NCBI RefSeq assembly: GCF_014206975.1
Contig: NZ_JACHOU010000008.1
Coordinates: 62,001 to 126,000, forward strand
DNA length: 64,000 nt
Direction: 5' to 3'
Source of the DNA: Aminobacter aganoensis
GTDB taxonomy: Bacteria > Pseudomonadota > Alphaproteobacteria > Rhizobiales > Rhizobiaceae
The notes beneath the pieces were generated by a model, which was not told where the DNA came from, did no database searches, and saw only the letters and a list, made by a program, of their open reading frames with translations. Both the position numbers and the translations under genes were made by a program. Shown here piece after piece: positions 19,767-27,962 of the stretch. Positions within the stretch are counted from its first letter, which is position 1. The number at the start of each line of letters is the position of its first letter.

Positions 19767-19890
19767 GTCCCCCACCCCACAAGGGGGACGCCCTCTCGCC
19801 ACCTCCGATGAAACGTCAAGGCAGTGCAAAGACATCAACGAAAGAGCTCGGCATGCGAAGCCCTCAAGTTCCGCTCCCCTTTGTGGGGAG
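19767..19890. repeat. Palindromic intergenic repeat modules
   Basis: Between the Rsm22-like gene and the M3 peptidase gene lie two hairpin modules: GTCCCCC (19767-19773) with GGGGGAC (19783-19789), and CTCCCC (19874-19879) with GGGGAG (19885-19890). They resemble the element at 8996-9126 (CTCCCC, short TTGT-type loop, GGGGAG). I read them as a second, more degraded copy or copies of the same repeat family. Confidence 0.55.
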
Positions 19891-19935
19891 GGGTTAGAGG
19901 TGGGGGCAGCCCGCAGTGCCTACCAAGCCTAAAAG

Positions 19936-21984
19936 TCAGTTCAACCCGCGCTTTTCCATCATCGCCTCGGGCGACGGCATCTTGCCGCGGAAGGCCTTGT
20001 AGAGCTCCTCCGGATCGGCTGAACCGCCGGCCGAGTAGATGTGCTTGCGCAGCTTCTCCGCCATTGCCGGATTGAACGCATCGCCCGTTTCCTCGAAGGC
20101 GGCGAAAGCGTCGGCATCGAGCACTTCCGACCACATGTAGGAGTAGTAGCCGGCCGAATAGCCTTCGCCTGAGAACACATGCAGGAAATGCGGGGTGCGG
20201 TGGCGCATGACGATCGCCTCTGGCATGCCGAGCTTTTCCAGCGTCTCGGCCTCGAAGGCCGCCGGTTCCGCCGGCGCATCGGGACGGGCGTGGTAGGCCA
20301 TGTCGACGAGCGCCGACGAGGTGAATTCGACGGTGGCGAATCCGGCGCCGAAGGTCTTGGCCGCCAGCATCTTGTCGAGCAGTTCCTTCGGCATCGGCCT
20401 GCCTGTCTTGTAGTGCAGCGCGTGCTTCTCCAGCACCGCCGGCACCGTCAGCCAGTGCTCGTAGAGCTGCGACGGCAGTTCCACGAAGTCGCGGCTGACC
20501 GAGGTGCCCGAGACCGACGGCCAGGTGACGTCGGTCAACATGCCATGCAGCGCGTGGCCGAACTCGTGGAACAGGGTCTTGGCCTCGTCGAGCGACAGCA
20601 ACGCCGGCTCGCCCGCCGCCGGCTTGGCGAAGTTCATGATGTTGTAGATGAAGGGCGTTGCCCCCTTGCCCAGCCTGTGCCCCGACTGCAGCGAACTCAT
20701 CCAGGCGCCGGAACGTTTCGACTGCCGCGCGAAATAGTCGGCCAGGAACAGGCCACGCTTGCTGCCGTCGGCGTTGAAAACCTCGAAAACCCTGGCATCC
20801 GGGTGCCAGGCGGCAATGCCCGGCTTTTCCTTGAAGGTGACGCCGAACAGCCTGGTCGCCACGTCGAAGCAGGCGTCTATGATCTTTTCGAGCTGGAGAT
20901 AGGGCTTCAGCTCGGCCTCGTCGAAGGCATACTTCTCGGCCCGCAGCTTCTCCTGGTAAAAGCGCCAGTCCCAGGCGGCGAGCTTGTCGTTGCTGCCGGC
21001 CGCTGCCGCCAGTCTCTGCAATTCTGCCTCGTCGGCGGCCGCCTTCTCGCGCGCCTTGTTCCACACCGGCTCCAGCAGTTCCATCACCGCCTTCGGCGTC
21101 TTGGCCATGGTGTCGTCGAGTTTCAGCGACGCATAGCTGTCGTAGCCGAGCAGCTTCGCCTTTTCCGCCCGCAGCCGCAGCGTATCGCGCACGACGCCGG
21201 CATTGTCGGTCGCGCCACCCGTTTCACCGCGTCCGGCAAATGCCTTGAAGGCCTTTTCGCGCAGGTCACGCCGCTCGGAGAAGGTGGTGAAAGGCTCATA
21301 GATCGAGCGTGACAGGGTGACGGCATACTTGCCCTTGTGGCCGCGCGTCTCCGCCGCCTGGGCCATCGCGCCGCGCACGAACTCGGGCAGCCCCGCAAGA
21401 TCGGCCTCGTCGAGGAACAGTACCCATTCCTTCTCGTCGGCGAGCACGTTCTGGCCGAACCTGGCGCCCAGCGAAGCCAGTTCCTCCTGGATCGCGGCAA
21501 GCCGCTGCTTGCCCTCGGGATCGAGCTTGGCGCCGGAGCGGACAAAGCCCTTCCAGGTCTTTTCCAGTACCCGCAGCGTCTCGGCATCAAGGCCGAGCGC
21601 GGCACGGCGCGCATAAAGATCGTCAATGCGGGCGAACAGCTTCTCGTTCATCGAGATGGCCGAGAAGTGCCGGGCCATCTTCGGCGAAATCTCGCGCTCC
21701 ATGGCCTGGATCGCGTCATTGGTGTGGGCGCCGGCCCGGCACCAGAAGATCGACGACACACGATCGAGCGCGTCGCCAGCGAGCTCTAGCGCTTCCAGCG
21801 TATTGGCAATCGTCGCCGGTTCGGCATTGGCCGCGATCGCATCGACTTCGGCGGCATGCGCAGCAAGTGCCGCGTAGAACACCGGTCCGAAATCGCCGTC
21901 CGCGATCCTGGTGAAATCCGGCAGGCCCAGCGGCCCGGCCCAATGGGTCAACGGATGGCGCGCGAGATCGATCGTGACGGACAT
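19936..21984 (-). CDS. M3-family oligopeptidase / peptidyl-dipeptidase
   Basis: A 682-residue zinc peptidase of the thimet-oligopeptidase family (Dcp/PrlC branch). The zinc site LFHEFGHALHGML is near residue 470, followed by the conserved SRDFVELPSQLYEHW and, further on, the substrate-binding FSGEGYSAGYYSYMWSEVLDADAF. No signal peptide, so it probably works in the cytoplasm on short peptides. The start at 21984 (MSVTIDLARHPLTHW) has AAGGA upstream; the longer frame to 22113 would run into the marR operator. It diverges from the marR gene. Confidence 0.92.
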   Translation of the reverse strand: MSVTIDLARHPLTHWAGPLGLPDFTRIADGDFGPVFYAALAAHAAEVDAIAANAEPATIANTLEALELAGDALDRVSSIFWCRAGAHTNDAIQAMEREISPKMARHFSAISMNEKLFARIDDLYARRAALGLDAETLRVLEKTWKGFVRSGAKLDPEGKQRLAAIQEELASLGARFGQNVLADEKEWVLFLDEADLAGLPEFVRGAMAQAAETRGHKGKYAVTLSRSIYEPFTTFSERRDLREKAFKAFAGRGETGGATDNAGVVRDTLRLRAEKAKLLGYDSYASLKLDDTMAKTPKAVMELLEPVWNKAREKAAADEAELQRLAAAAGSNDKLAAWDWRFYQEKLRAEKYAFDEAELKPYLQLEKIIDACFDVATRLFGVTFKEKPGIAAWHPDARVFEVFNADGSKRGLFLADYFARQSKRSGAWMSSLQSGHRLGKGATPFIYNIMNFAKPAAGEPALLSLDEAKTLFHEFGHALHGMLTDVTWPSVSGTSVSRDFVELPSQLYEHWLTVPAVLEKHALHYKTGRPMPKELLDKMLAAKTFGAGFATVEFTSSALVDMAYHARPDAPAEPAAFEAETLEKLGMPEAIVMRHRTPHFLHVFSGEGYSAGYYSYMWSEVLDADAFAAFEETGDAFNPAMAEKLRKHIYSAGGSADPEELYKAFRGKMPSPEAMMEKRGLN

Positions 21985-22080
21985 GGAAAGCTTCCTTGAT
22001 TGGCGTTCGGTGCGGACAGCTTCGATGTAGGGCCGGACCGGAAGCTGCGCAACCGCATTGACTCGTCGCCTACGGTAAAC

Positions 22081-22109
22081 TAAGTATTCCATATAATAAG
22101 GATTACTTA
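22081..22109. promoter_or_regulatory. Inverted-repeat operator upstream of marR
   Basis: TAAGTATTCC (22081-22090) and GGATTACTTA (22100-22109) form a 10-bp inverted repeat with one mismatch and a nine-base spacer. The spacer contains TATAAT (22092-22097), a perfect -10 hexamer about 17 bases before the marR start. A repressor bound here would block the promoter, so it is a good candidate for MarR autoregulation. It may also affect the divergent peptidase gene. Confidence 0.65.
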
Positions 22110-22113
22110 TCAA

Positions 22114-22590
22114 ATGCCGAACAGCAGCGAAACCGACACGTTCGGCTTCATCGTCAACGACCTGTCGCGCATCATCCGCGCCGAGATGGACCGCCGCACT
22201 GGCGAGGCCGGCCTCGGCCTGACCACTGGCGAAGGCCGCGTGCTGTTCAATGTCCGCCGCGCCGGCCCGCTCCGCCAGACCGCGCTTGCCGAGCGCCTCG
22301 GCATCGAGGCGATGACGCTGAGCGGGCTACTCGACCGGCTCGAAGGCAAGGGATATGTCGAGCGCCAGCCAGACCCGGCCGACCGGCGGGCCAAGCTCGT
22401 CAAGCTCACCGACGCGGGTTCGGCGGTGGTCGCGCAGATCGAACCCATCGCCGCCGGCATCCGCAGCGATGCCGCGCAAGGGATCGATCCCGACGACTGG
22501 CAGCGCCTTCTCGCCGCCCTCAGGTCCGCCCGCGCCAACCTGCTCGCCTCCCGGACCGAAGCCCAGTCGACCGAAAGCACGGCGGCATGA
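22114..22590 (+). CDS. MarR-family transcriptional regulator
   Basis: A 158-residue winged-helix regulator. Its DNA-binding domain spans about residues 45-105: GPLRQTALAERLGIEAMTLSGLLDRLEGKGYVERQPDPADRRAKLVKLTDAG, with the wing D-x-x-D-R-R-A-K typical of MarR. The helical ends form the dimer. It overlaps the following MFS exporter gene by four bases (ATGA), the classic arrangement of a repressor with the drug pump it controls. The palindrome just upstream is its likely operator. Start 22114 is preceded by AAGGAT at a slightly long distance. Confidence 0.93.
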   Translation: MPNSSETDTFGFIVNDLSRIIRAEMDRRTGEAGLGLTTGEGRVLFNVRRAGPLRQTALAERLGIEAMTLSGLLDRLEGKGYVERQPDPADRRAKLVKLTDAGSAVVAQIEPIAAGIRSDAAQGIDPDDWQRLLAALRSARANLLASRTEAQSTESTAA

Positions 22591-23840
22591 ACATGCGTCC
22601 TGACATTTCAGCCGCCGAACCGCTGGCAACCGTCTCCGCGCCGATCATGAGCGAACGCCGGGTGTCCCTGATCGGCGGCCTGATGGTTGCCATCGGCCCG
22701 ATCTCGCTCGCGCTCTTCACCCCGGCCATGCCCGAGATCGTCCAGGCCTTCGGCACCACCGAGGCGGCCGTCAAGATGACGCTGTCGCTCTATTTCGGCG
22801 GCTTCGCCTTCGCCCAGCTCGTCTGCGGCCCGCTTTCCGACGGCTTCGGCCGCCGTCCCATCACCCTTGTCTTCATGGCAATTTATCTCGCCGCATCGGT
22901 GCTGGCGCTGGTCGCGCCCAACATCGAAACCCTGATCGCCGCCCGTTTTCTCCAAGGGGTCGGCTCCGCTGTCGGCGTGTCGGTGTCGCGCGCGGTCGTC
23001 CGCGACGTCTTCACCAGCGAGCGCTCGACCCGCATCATGAACATGATCGGCATCCTGTTGGCGCTCGGCCCGGCCATCGCCCCGACGCTCGGCGGCCTGA
23101 CCATGGAATTCTTCGGCTGGCACGCCATTTTCGTCGTCATGGTGTTGCTCGGCATCGTCGTCATGCTGGTCACCATCTTCGCCCTGCGCGAAACGGTGAC
23201 CCGCGATCTCAGCCGCATCCGCCCGGCCGCGCTCGCCAGGTCCTATGGCTCGGTACTGCGCAGCCCGTATTTCGTCCTGTGCAGCCTTGTCATCGCCGGA
23301 ACCTCGGGCGCCATTTACACCCAGGCGACGGTGCTTGCCTTCATCCTGATGGACCGCGTCGGCCTGACCGCCACCCAGTTCGGCGTCGGAATGCTGATGC
23401 AGACCGCTAACTTCATGGCCGGCGCGCTGATCATGCGCAAGCTGATGCCGCGCTACGGCGCGGCGCGCATGGTGCCGGTCGGCCTGTTCTTCGTCGCCGT
23501 CGGCTCGATCGCCATGGCCATCGTGCTCAGGGCCTACGAGCCCACCTTCCTGCGCGTCATGGTCCCGGTCGGCATCTACGCCTTCGGCATCGCCATGGTC
23601 ATGCCGGCCATGATGACGGCCGCCCTTGCTCCATTCCCCGGCAATGCTGGCGCCGCCTCGGCAATGATGGGCTTCTTCCAGATGGGTGCCGGCATGGTCG
23701 GCGGCGCGGCGTCCGCCTGGATGGGCGACCCCATCAACGCGCTGGCCACGGTCATTCCGCTGATGGGGCTCACCGCCATCTTGTCATGGCTGATCTGGCG
23801 CCGGCTGCCCGAGCCGACGCTGATGACGCGCCTGAAATAG
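22587..23840 (+). CDS. MFS drug-resistance transporter, Bcr/CflA type
   Basis: A 417-residue 12-helix carrier. After a cytoplasmic N-terminus (to about residue 25) come PISLALFTPAMPEIVQAFGTTEAAVKMTLSLYFGGFAFAQLVCGPLSDGFGRRP, containing the MFS A motif GPLSDGFGRRP of the Bcr/CflA (DHA1) branch. QGVGSAVGVSVSRAVVRDVF is motif C-like region 4, also typical of this branch. It probably exports a toxic compound or metabolite by proton antiport. Translationally coupled to marR by a four-base overlap. Confidence 0.92.
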   Translation: MNMRPDISAAEPLATVSAPIMSERRVSLIGGLMVAIGPISLALFTPAMPEIVQAFGTTEAAVKMTLSLYFGGFAFAQLVCGPLSDGFGRRPITLVFMAIYLAASVLALVAPNIETLIAARFLQGVGSAVGVSVSRAVVRDVFTSERSTRIMNMIGILLALGPAIAPTLGGLTMEFFGWHAIFVVMVLLGIVVMLVTIFALRETVTRDLSRIRPAALARSYGSVLRSPYFVLCSLVIAGTSGAIYTQATVLAFILMDRVGLTATQFGVGMLMQTANFMAGALIMRKLMPRYGAARMVPVGLFFVAVGSIAMAIVLRAYEPTFLRVMVPVGIYAFGIAMVMPAMMTAALAPFPGNAGAASAMMGFFQMGAGMVGGAASAWMGDPINALATVIPLMGLTAILSWLIWRRLPEPTLMTRLK

Positions 23841-23842
23841 GC

Positions 23843-24247
23843 TCAGAAGCCGTCGCAGTTCTCGCCGATGGTCATCTGCGTGTTGGCGACGATGACGCCG
23901 TCCTTGGTGGTGAAGGTCTCACGCATGGTCATGTCGTTGTTGGGGAAGTCGTAGCAGGTCCGCACGGCAACCGTGTCGCCCATTTCGGCCTCGATCTTGT
24001 GTCGGATGGTGGCGCCCTTCACGGCCACCTGCCACTCGCCCATCGAGGCCAGAAACTCCTGCTTCGTCTGGGTCACGCCGATGTCGTCGAGCCGGATCGT
24101 GGCATTGTCGGCCAGCATTGCTGAAAGCGCCACTCCGTCGGCCTTGAGCAGCGCCGCGTACCAGCGGTCGACGATGCTCTCCTGCGCCACCGCACTGACG
24201 GTCGCCAGCAAGGCCAGGGCCGCCGCCATCGCACGAATGGGTCTCAT
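23843..24247 (-). CDS. Secreted NTF2/SnoaL-like protein
   Basis: A 134-residue protein with a cleavable signal peptide (MRPIRAMAAALALLATVSAVAQE) and a cone-shaped NTF2-like domain: WYAALLKADGVALSAMLADNATIRLDDIG is the common start of SnoaL/DUF4440 folds. Two cysteines (in RTCYDF and GENCDGF) could form a disulfide in the periplasm. No catalytic assignment is possible. A GGAGG site precedes the start. It follows the DUF429 gene by 27 bases on the same strand and could be the last gene of that operon. Confidence 0.8.
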   Translation of the reverse strand: MRPIRAMAAALALLATVSAVAQESIVDRWYAALLKADGVALSAMLADNATIRLDDIGVTQTKQEFLASMGEWQVAVKGATIRHKIEAEMGDTVAVRTCYDFPNNDMTMRETFTTKDGVIVANTQMTIGENCDGF

Positions 24248-24274
24248 CGCACGCCTCCGTGTCGGATGACGGCA

Positions 24275-25027
24275 TTAAACCCAGATCGCGACCGGAATGC
24301 CATGGCTATCCCGCCCGGGCGGCGACGGAAAGCTCATCGTTTCTCCGTGCCCGTGGCGCTGTGCAACCAGCATCATCGCGCAGGCATCGAGGAAATCGTC
24401 CGATGCAGCCCCGCGCGGCGGCGCTTGATCGAGGAAGCCGCGGTCATGACCGCAGCGTGCCAGCAGCGCCTTGCGCTCTTCCATGCCGGCGGCATTCACG
24501 CTGCCCTTGATCTTCTTCGGCAGGCTCATCGCCTGCCCGCCGTTCAGCCGCCAGAACGCCACCTCGGGATGCGATTCGATCACCCGCCCGCGCAGTTCCG
24601 GCCGGGCCAGCATCAGCGCATCGATCTCGCGGATCTTGGAAAAAATGCCGAACGCCTGGATCGACACGCCGCGCGGCGGTTCCGACGTTTGCATCGCCAC
24701 CTCGCTCGACTTGCGATGGGCCGCATACCAGCTCTCAAGGTCGGTGAAGGCTGCCGGCTCGGCATGGACAGCCGCCCGTGACGGGATCGAAAACACGCTC
24801 GACTGCCTTTGGCCGAGCAATGGCCGCACCAGCGCCTCAGGCCCGCGTCCGCCCCTGGTCGTGAAATCGGGAAGCCCGATCGGCATGTCGACGGCAACGA
24901 CCGCGTCATCGGGCAATGCCGCCAGCAGTCCCATGAATCTGCCAAAAACCTCGGCCTTCGTCGCAGCGTCGTTGCGGATCACCGCGATCCAGCCGGCCTT
25001 GCAGCCGTCGACGCCGACAATTGTCAC
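24275..25027 (-). CDS. DUF429-domain protein (predicted nuclease-like fold)
   Basis: A 250-residue protein beginning (M/V)TIVGVDGCKAGWIAVIRND, the DUF429 hallmark of an RNase H-like beta strand with Asp and Cys. Next come VAVDMPIGLPDFTTRGGRGPEALVRPLLGQRQSSVFSIPSRAAV and ESHPEVAFWRLNG, both conserved in the family, and a late acidic segment ASDDFLDACAMM. The acidic residues (D, D, E, D) suggest a metal-dependent hydrolase, but no activity is established. The GTG start at 25027 overlaps the pdxY stop as GTGA, so the two are translationally coupled. Confidence 0.88.
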   Translation of the reverse strand: MTIVGVDGCKAGWIAVIRNDAATKAEVFGRFMGLLAALPDDAVVAVDMPIGLPDFTTRGGRGPEALVRPLLGQRQSSVFSIPSRAAVHAEPAAFTDLESWYAAHRKSSEVAMQTSEPPRGVSIQAFGIFSKIREIDALMLARPELRGRVIESHPEVAFWRLNGGQAMSLPKKIKGSVNAAGMEERKALLARCGHDRGFLDQAPPRGAASDDFLDACAMMLVAQRHGHGETMSFPSPPGRDSHGIPVAIWV

Positions 25028-25929
25028 GCCCCAGAATCCTGATCGGGTTTTCGGCGCCTGGAGGGATGGATCAGCGTGCGCAGTTCGACCTGTGCCATCG
25101 GATGCGACAGGCTCTGCGCATCGGTTTCGAGCTGCAACTCGTCGCCGCCACGTTTCGACGTGCGCGCCAGGATCTCGTAGACCGACGCCGTGGTCGACTG
25201 CAGCGCCTTGGCTGCCGGCTGTCCGGCCAGGAGCCGCGCCAGGAACACCGCGGCACTCAGGTCGCCAAGCCCGTTGGGCGGGCGCTCGACGGTCCGGTGT
25301 TCGGCCAGCAGTGCCTGTGTCTCGGTGACCAGCAGGTTGCCGGTGCCGCCGGCCATCATTGCCGGGGCCGATGTCACCAGCATCGTCGGCGGCGGTGCTG
25401 CGAGCGCTGCCGCCATGGTCGTGCGCATGTCGTCGAGCGTGGTGCCGGTCAGCCATTCCAGTTCGTAGCGGTTGGGCGTGGCGATGTCCGCCAGCGGCAG
25501 CAACCGGTCTCGAATGCCCGACGCCAGCGCTTCCGCAACATAGAGCCCGCCCTTGTCGCCAATGACCGGATCGCAGATGTAGAGCGCCTGCGGGTTCCTC
25601 GCCTTCACCGTCTCGACCAGAGACGCGACCGCCTCCACCTGGCCGGCTTCGCCGAGATAGCCAGACAGAACGGCGGTTACCTCGCCCAGCCACGGCGCCC
25701 TTTCGAGATCGGCCATGAAGGCGGCAAACTGGTCGGTCGGCGGCACGATGCGCGTCGCCCGGCCATGCCCCGGATGCCAGGGCAACATGACGGTCGGCAC
25801 CGCCCAGACCGGGTGCCCAAGCGTTTCCAGCGCGAACACCGCCGCACGGTTGCCCACCGAGCCCCGCGCGACATGGCTCGACACCACGATCACCGCGCGT
25901 GGCGCGGCTGTCTCGCCTTGAATTATCAT
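25024..25929 (-). CDS. pdxY: Pyridoxal kinase PdxY-like
   Basis: A 301-residue ribokinase-fold enzyme phosphorylating pyridoxal in vitamin B6 salvage. Visible motifs are the N-terminal VVSSHVARGSVGNRAAVFALETLG, the central ICDPVIGDKGGLYVAE, TPNRYELEWLTG, and the anion-hole motif NGLGDLSAAVFLARLL (usually G-T-G-D; here G-L-G-D, keeping the catalytic Asp). The substitution PWHPGHG for the usual SNHTGYG is common in rhizobial forms as I recall them. Preceded four bases upstream by a small membrane protein gene and coupled downstream to the DUF429 gene. Confidence 0.9.
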   Translation of the reverse strand: MIIQGETAAPRAVIVVSSHVARGSVGNRAAVFALETLGHPVWAVPTVMLPWHPGHGRATRIVPPTDQFAAFMADLERAPWLGEVTAVLSGYLGEAGQVEAVASLVETVKARNPQALYICDPVIGDKGGLYVAEALASGIRDRLLPLADIATPNRYELEWLTGTTLDDMRTTMAAALAAPPPTMLVTSAPAMMAGGTGNLLVTETQALLAEHRTVERPPNGLGDLSAAVFLARLLAGQPAAKALQSTTASVYEILARTSKRGGDELQLETDAQSLSHPMAQVELRTLIHPSRRRKPDQDSGA

Positions 25930-25933
25930 GAAG

Positions 25934-26191
25934 TCATCCGCCTCGAACGAGATAGTTGATCAGCCACAGGACCAGGCCGACCGTCAGCACGAAGCCCAGG
26001 ATACGGCCGATGCGCGTCCCGAGGTGCTCGATCGGATCGGCCTTGTCGACATCGGCGGCCGCGAGATGGTTACGCATCTCGTCGGCCTTGCGCGCCACGA
26101 AGGAGGCGCCGCCCGGGTCGCTTTCGCGCGCGATGCGGTCGAGGATACGGCGCGATTCCTTTTCACCGTCGCTGTCTCTCGGCGAAGCCAT
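25934..26191 (-). CDS. Small membrane-anchored protein, unknown function
   Basis: An 85-residue protein: a charged N-terminal region (MASPRDSDGEKESRRILDRIARESD), a predicted helix, then one C-terminal membrane segment (RIGRILGFVLTVGLVLWLINYLV) ending in RGG, so the bulk should face the cytoplasm. I recognise no function. It is the first gene of the pdxY-DUF429 group, four bases from pdxY. The start at 26191 has GGGAGAG upstream; the frame to 26245 is an unlikely extension. Confidence 0.75.
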   Translation of the reverse strand: MASPRDSDGEKESRRILDRIARESDPGGASFVARKADEMRNHLAAADVDKADPIEHLGTRIGRILGFVLTVGLVLWLINYLVRGG

Positions 26192-26294
26192 CGTCAAAAC
26201 TCTCCCGGCATCATCGCCATGGCGCGAACGGTTTTCTCCGCGCATGTTTGTGATAATGCTGTGCCATCAGGCGCTTTGTCGAGGGGACATTCCA

Positions 26295-26930
26295 ATGCAG
26301 ATGCAAGCTTCGCCGGCACTTCCCGCTTTCCGTTTCCGTCCGGCGGCGATCCTCATGTTGCTTGTGATGCCGCTCCTGTCGGCTTGCGGCTACAACACCA
26401 TCCCGACGCAGGAAGAACAGGCCAAGGCCGCCTGGAGCGAGGTGCTGAACCAGTACCAGCGCCGCGCCGACCTGATCCCCAACCTCGTCGAAACCGTGAA
26501 GGGTTACGCCTCGCACGAGAAGGACGTGCTCGAAGGCGTTGTCGAGGCCCGCGCCAAGGCCACCCAGGTCACCGTGACGCCCGAGACGCTGACCGACCCC
26601 AATGCCTTCAAGGCCTTCCAGGAAAACCAGGCCGGACTGACCAGCGCGCTGTCGCGCCTGCTCGCCGTCGTCGAGAACTACCCCGACCTCAAGGCCAACC
26701 AGAACTTCCTCGCCTTGCAGGCGCAGCTCGAAGGTACCGAAAATCGCATCGCGGTCGCCCGCCGCGACTACATCGAGACCGTTCGCGTCTACAACACCTC
26801 GCTCAAGACCTTCCCCGCCATGCTCTGGAACACCTTCTGGTTCCGCAACGAGCCGTTCCAGAACTTCACCGTCGCCGAAGACAAGCTCGAGGCGCCGAAG
26901 GTGAATTTCGGCACCAAGCAGGGTGGGTGA
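26295..26930 (+). CDS. LemA family protein
   Basis: A 211-residue protein with an N-terminal hydrophobic segment ending LLSACGYNTIP, a possible lipobox (LSAC). It carries the LemA core EEQAKAAWSEVLNQYQRRADLIPNLVETVKGYASHEKDVLEGVVEARAKA, a long helical bundle, and NTFWFRNEPFQNFTVAEDKLEAPKVNFG at the end. LemA proteins are membrane-bound with an unclear role and are often linked to TPM-domain partners, as here with the two following genes. GAGGGG lies upstream of ATG 26295. Confidence 0.93.
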   Translation: MQMQASPALPAFRFRPAAILMLLVMPLLSACGYNTIPTQEEQAKAAWSEVLNQYQRRADLIPNLVETVKGYASHEKDVLEGVVEARAKATQVTVTPETLTDPNAFKAFQENQAGLTSALSRLLAVVENYPDLKANQNFLALQAQLEGTENRIAVARRDYIETVRVYNTSLKTFPAMLWNTFWFRNEPFQNFTVAEDKLEAPKVNFGTKQGG

Positions 26931-26982
26931 CGCGCGGCCGTCGGGAACCCAGCAGTGCATTTCTCGCTAACGGAAGAGCCAT

Positions 26983-27096
26983 GCCCCTCACCCTTACCCT
27001 CTCCCCGTAAACGGGGAGAGGGAGGCGCCGACGTGGCCGCTTGTCCCTTCTCCCCGTCCTTCACGGGGAGAAGGTGCCGGCAGGCGGATGAGGGGC
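26983..27096. repeat. RIME-like palindromic repeat (double hairpin with closing stem)
   Basis: A 114-bp element. The outer arms GCCCCTCA (26983-26990) and TGAGGGGC (27089-27096) enclose two 12-bp perfect hairpins: CCCTCTCCCCGT (26997-27008) with its complement (27011-27022), and CCTTCTCCCCGT (27046-27057) with its complement (27063-27074). The size and two-palindrome plan recall the RIME1 repeats described in rhizobia; that link is from memory. It sits between lemA and the first TPM gene, within a likely operon. Confidence 0.75.
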
Positions 27097-27110
27097 AGCG
27101 TATCCTTCGC

Positions 27111-27956
27111 ATGAGGACACTGTTCCGGCTGCTTGTAGCGCTTGCTGGCGCCTGGCTGCTGTTCGCAGCCCCTGCCCTCGCCGCCGAGCTTCCCGCCCTC
27201 ACCGGCCGTGTGGTTGACGACGCCAACATCATCGATCCCGCGACAAAGGTCGAACTCGTCCAGAAGCTCGAAGCCTTCCAGCAGAAGTCCTCCGACCAGA
27301 TCGTCGTCGCCACGATTCCCAGCCTCGACGGCGAAGAAATCGAGCCCTACGCCAACCGGCTGTTTCGCGCCTGGAAGCTCGGCCAGGCCGGCGAAGACAA
27401 CGGTGTGCTGCTGCTCGTCGCGCCCAACGACCGGCGCATGCGCATCGAGGTCGGCTATGGGCTGGAGGGCGTGCTGACCGATCTGCATACCAAGCTGATC
27501 ATCGAAAACACCATGGTGCCGGCCTTCCGCGCCGGCGATTTTTCCGGCGGCATCTCCAAGGCGGTCGACGACATCGTCATGGTGGTCGAGGGCGAAGGTG
27601 CCGAACTCGAGGCCCGTGCCAAGCGCAACGAGCAGACCGGCATCTCCGGCATGAGCGAAGACGACATCATCTTCTTCGTTTTCATCGCGCTGTGGGCGAC
27701 CCTGTTCTTCGGCGGCATGGCCATGGCCATCCTGCCGCGCATCTATGGCCGCAAGCTCGGTCCGGGCCGCTACGAATGGCTGGGCATGACCTTCAACTAC
27801 AACCAGCGCTCCGGCTCCTCGTCGCGCGGCGGCTGGACCTCGGGCGGAGGCGGCTGGTCTTCCGGCGGCGGTGGCGGCGGCTGGTCGTCGGGCGGAGGCG
27901 GCTTTTCCGGTGGCGGTGGCTCCTCCGGCGGCGGTGGCTCTTCGGGAAGCTGGTAG
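27111..27956 (+). CDS. TPM-domain (YgcG-type) membrane protein
   Basis: A 281-residue protein: signal peptide (MRTLFRLLVALAGAWLLFAAPALAAE), then a TPM domain (about residues 30-155: LTGRVVDDANIIDPATKVELVQKLEAFQQKSSDQIVVATIPSL..., RIEVGYGLEGVLTD), one membrane segment (about 185-210: FVFIALWATLFFGGMAMAIL) and a Gly/Ser/Trp-rich tail. TPM domains have been linked to phosphatase activity and photosystem repair in plants; the bacterial function is unclear. It groups with lemA and another TPM gene. The start is just after the palindromic repeat; an earlier frame from 26955 runs through the repeat and is not credible. Confidence 0.9.
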   Translation: MRTLFRLLVALAGAWLLFAAPALAAELPALTGRVVDDANIIDPATKVELVQKLEAFQQKSSDQIVVATIPSLDGEEIEPYANRLFRAWKLGQAGEDNGVLLLVAPNDRRMRIEVGYGLEGVLTDLHTKLIIENTMVPAFRAGDFSGGISKAVDDIVMVVEGEGAELEARAKRNEQTGISGMSEDDIIFFVFIALWATLFFGGMAMAILPRIYGRKLGPGRYEWLGMTFNYNQRSGSSSRGGWTSGGGGWSSGGGGGGWSSGGGGFSGGGGSSGGGGSSGSW

Positions 27957-27962
27957 GACAAC

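Noticed and set aside
24275-25693. A long minus-strand frame joining antisense-free pdxY sequence in another frame to the DUF429 gene
   Set aside because: The part before 25027 is pdxY read out of frame. The DUF429 domain begins exactly at the GTG that overlaps the pdxY stop.
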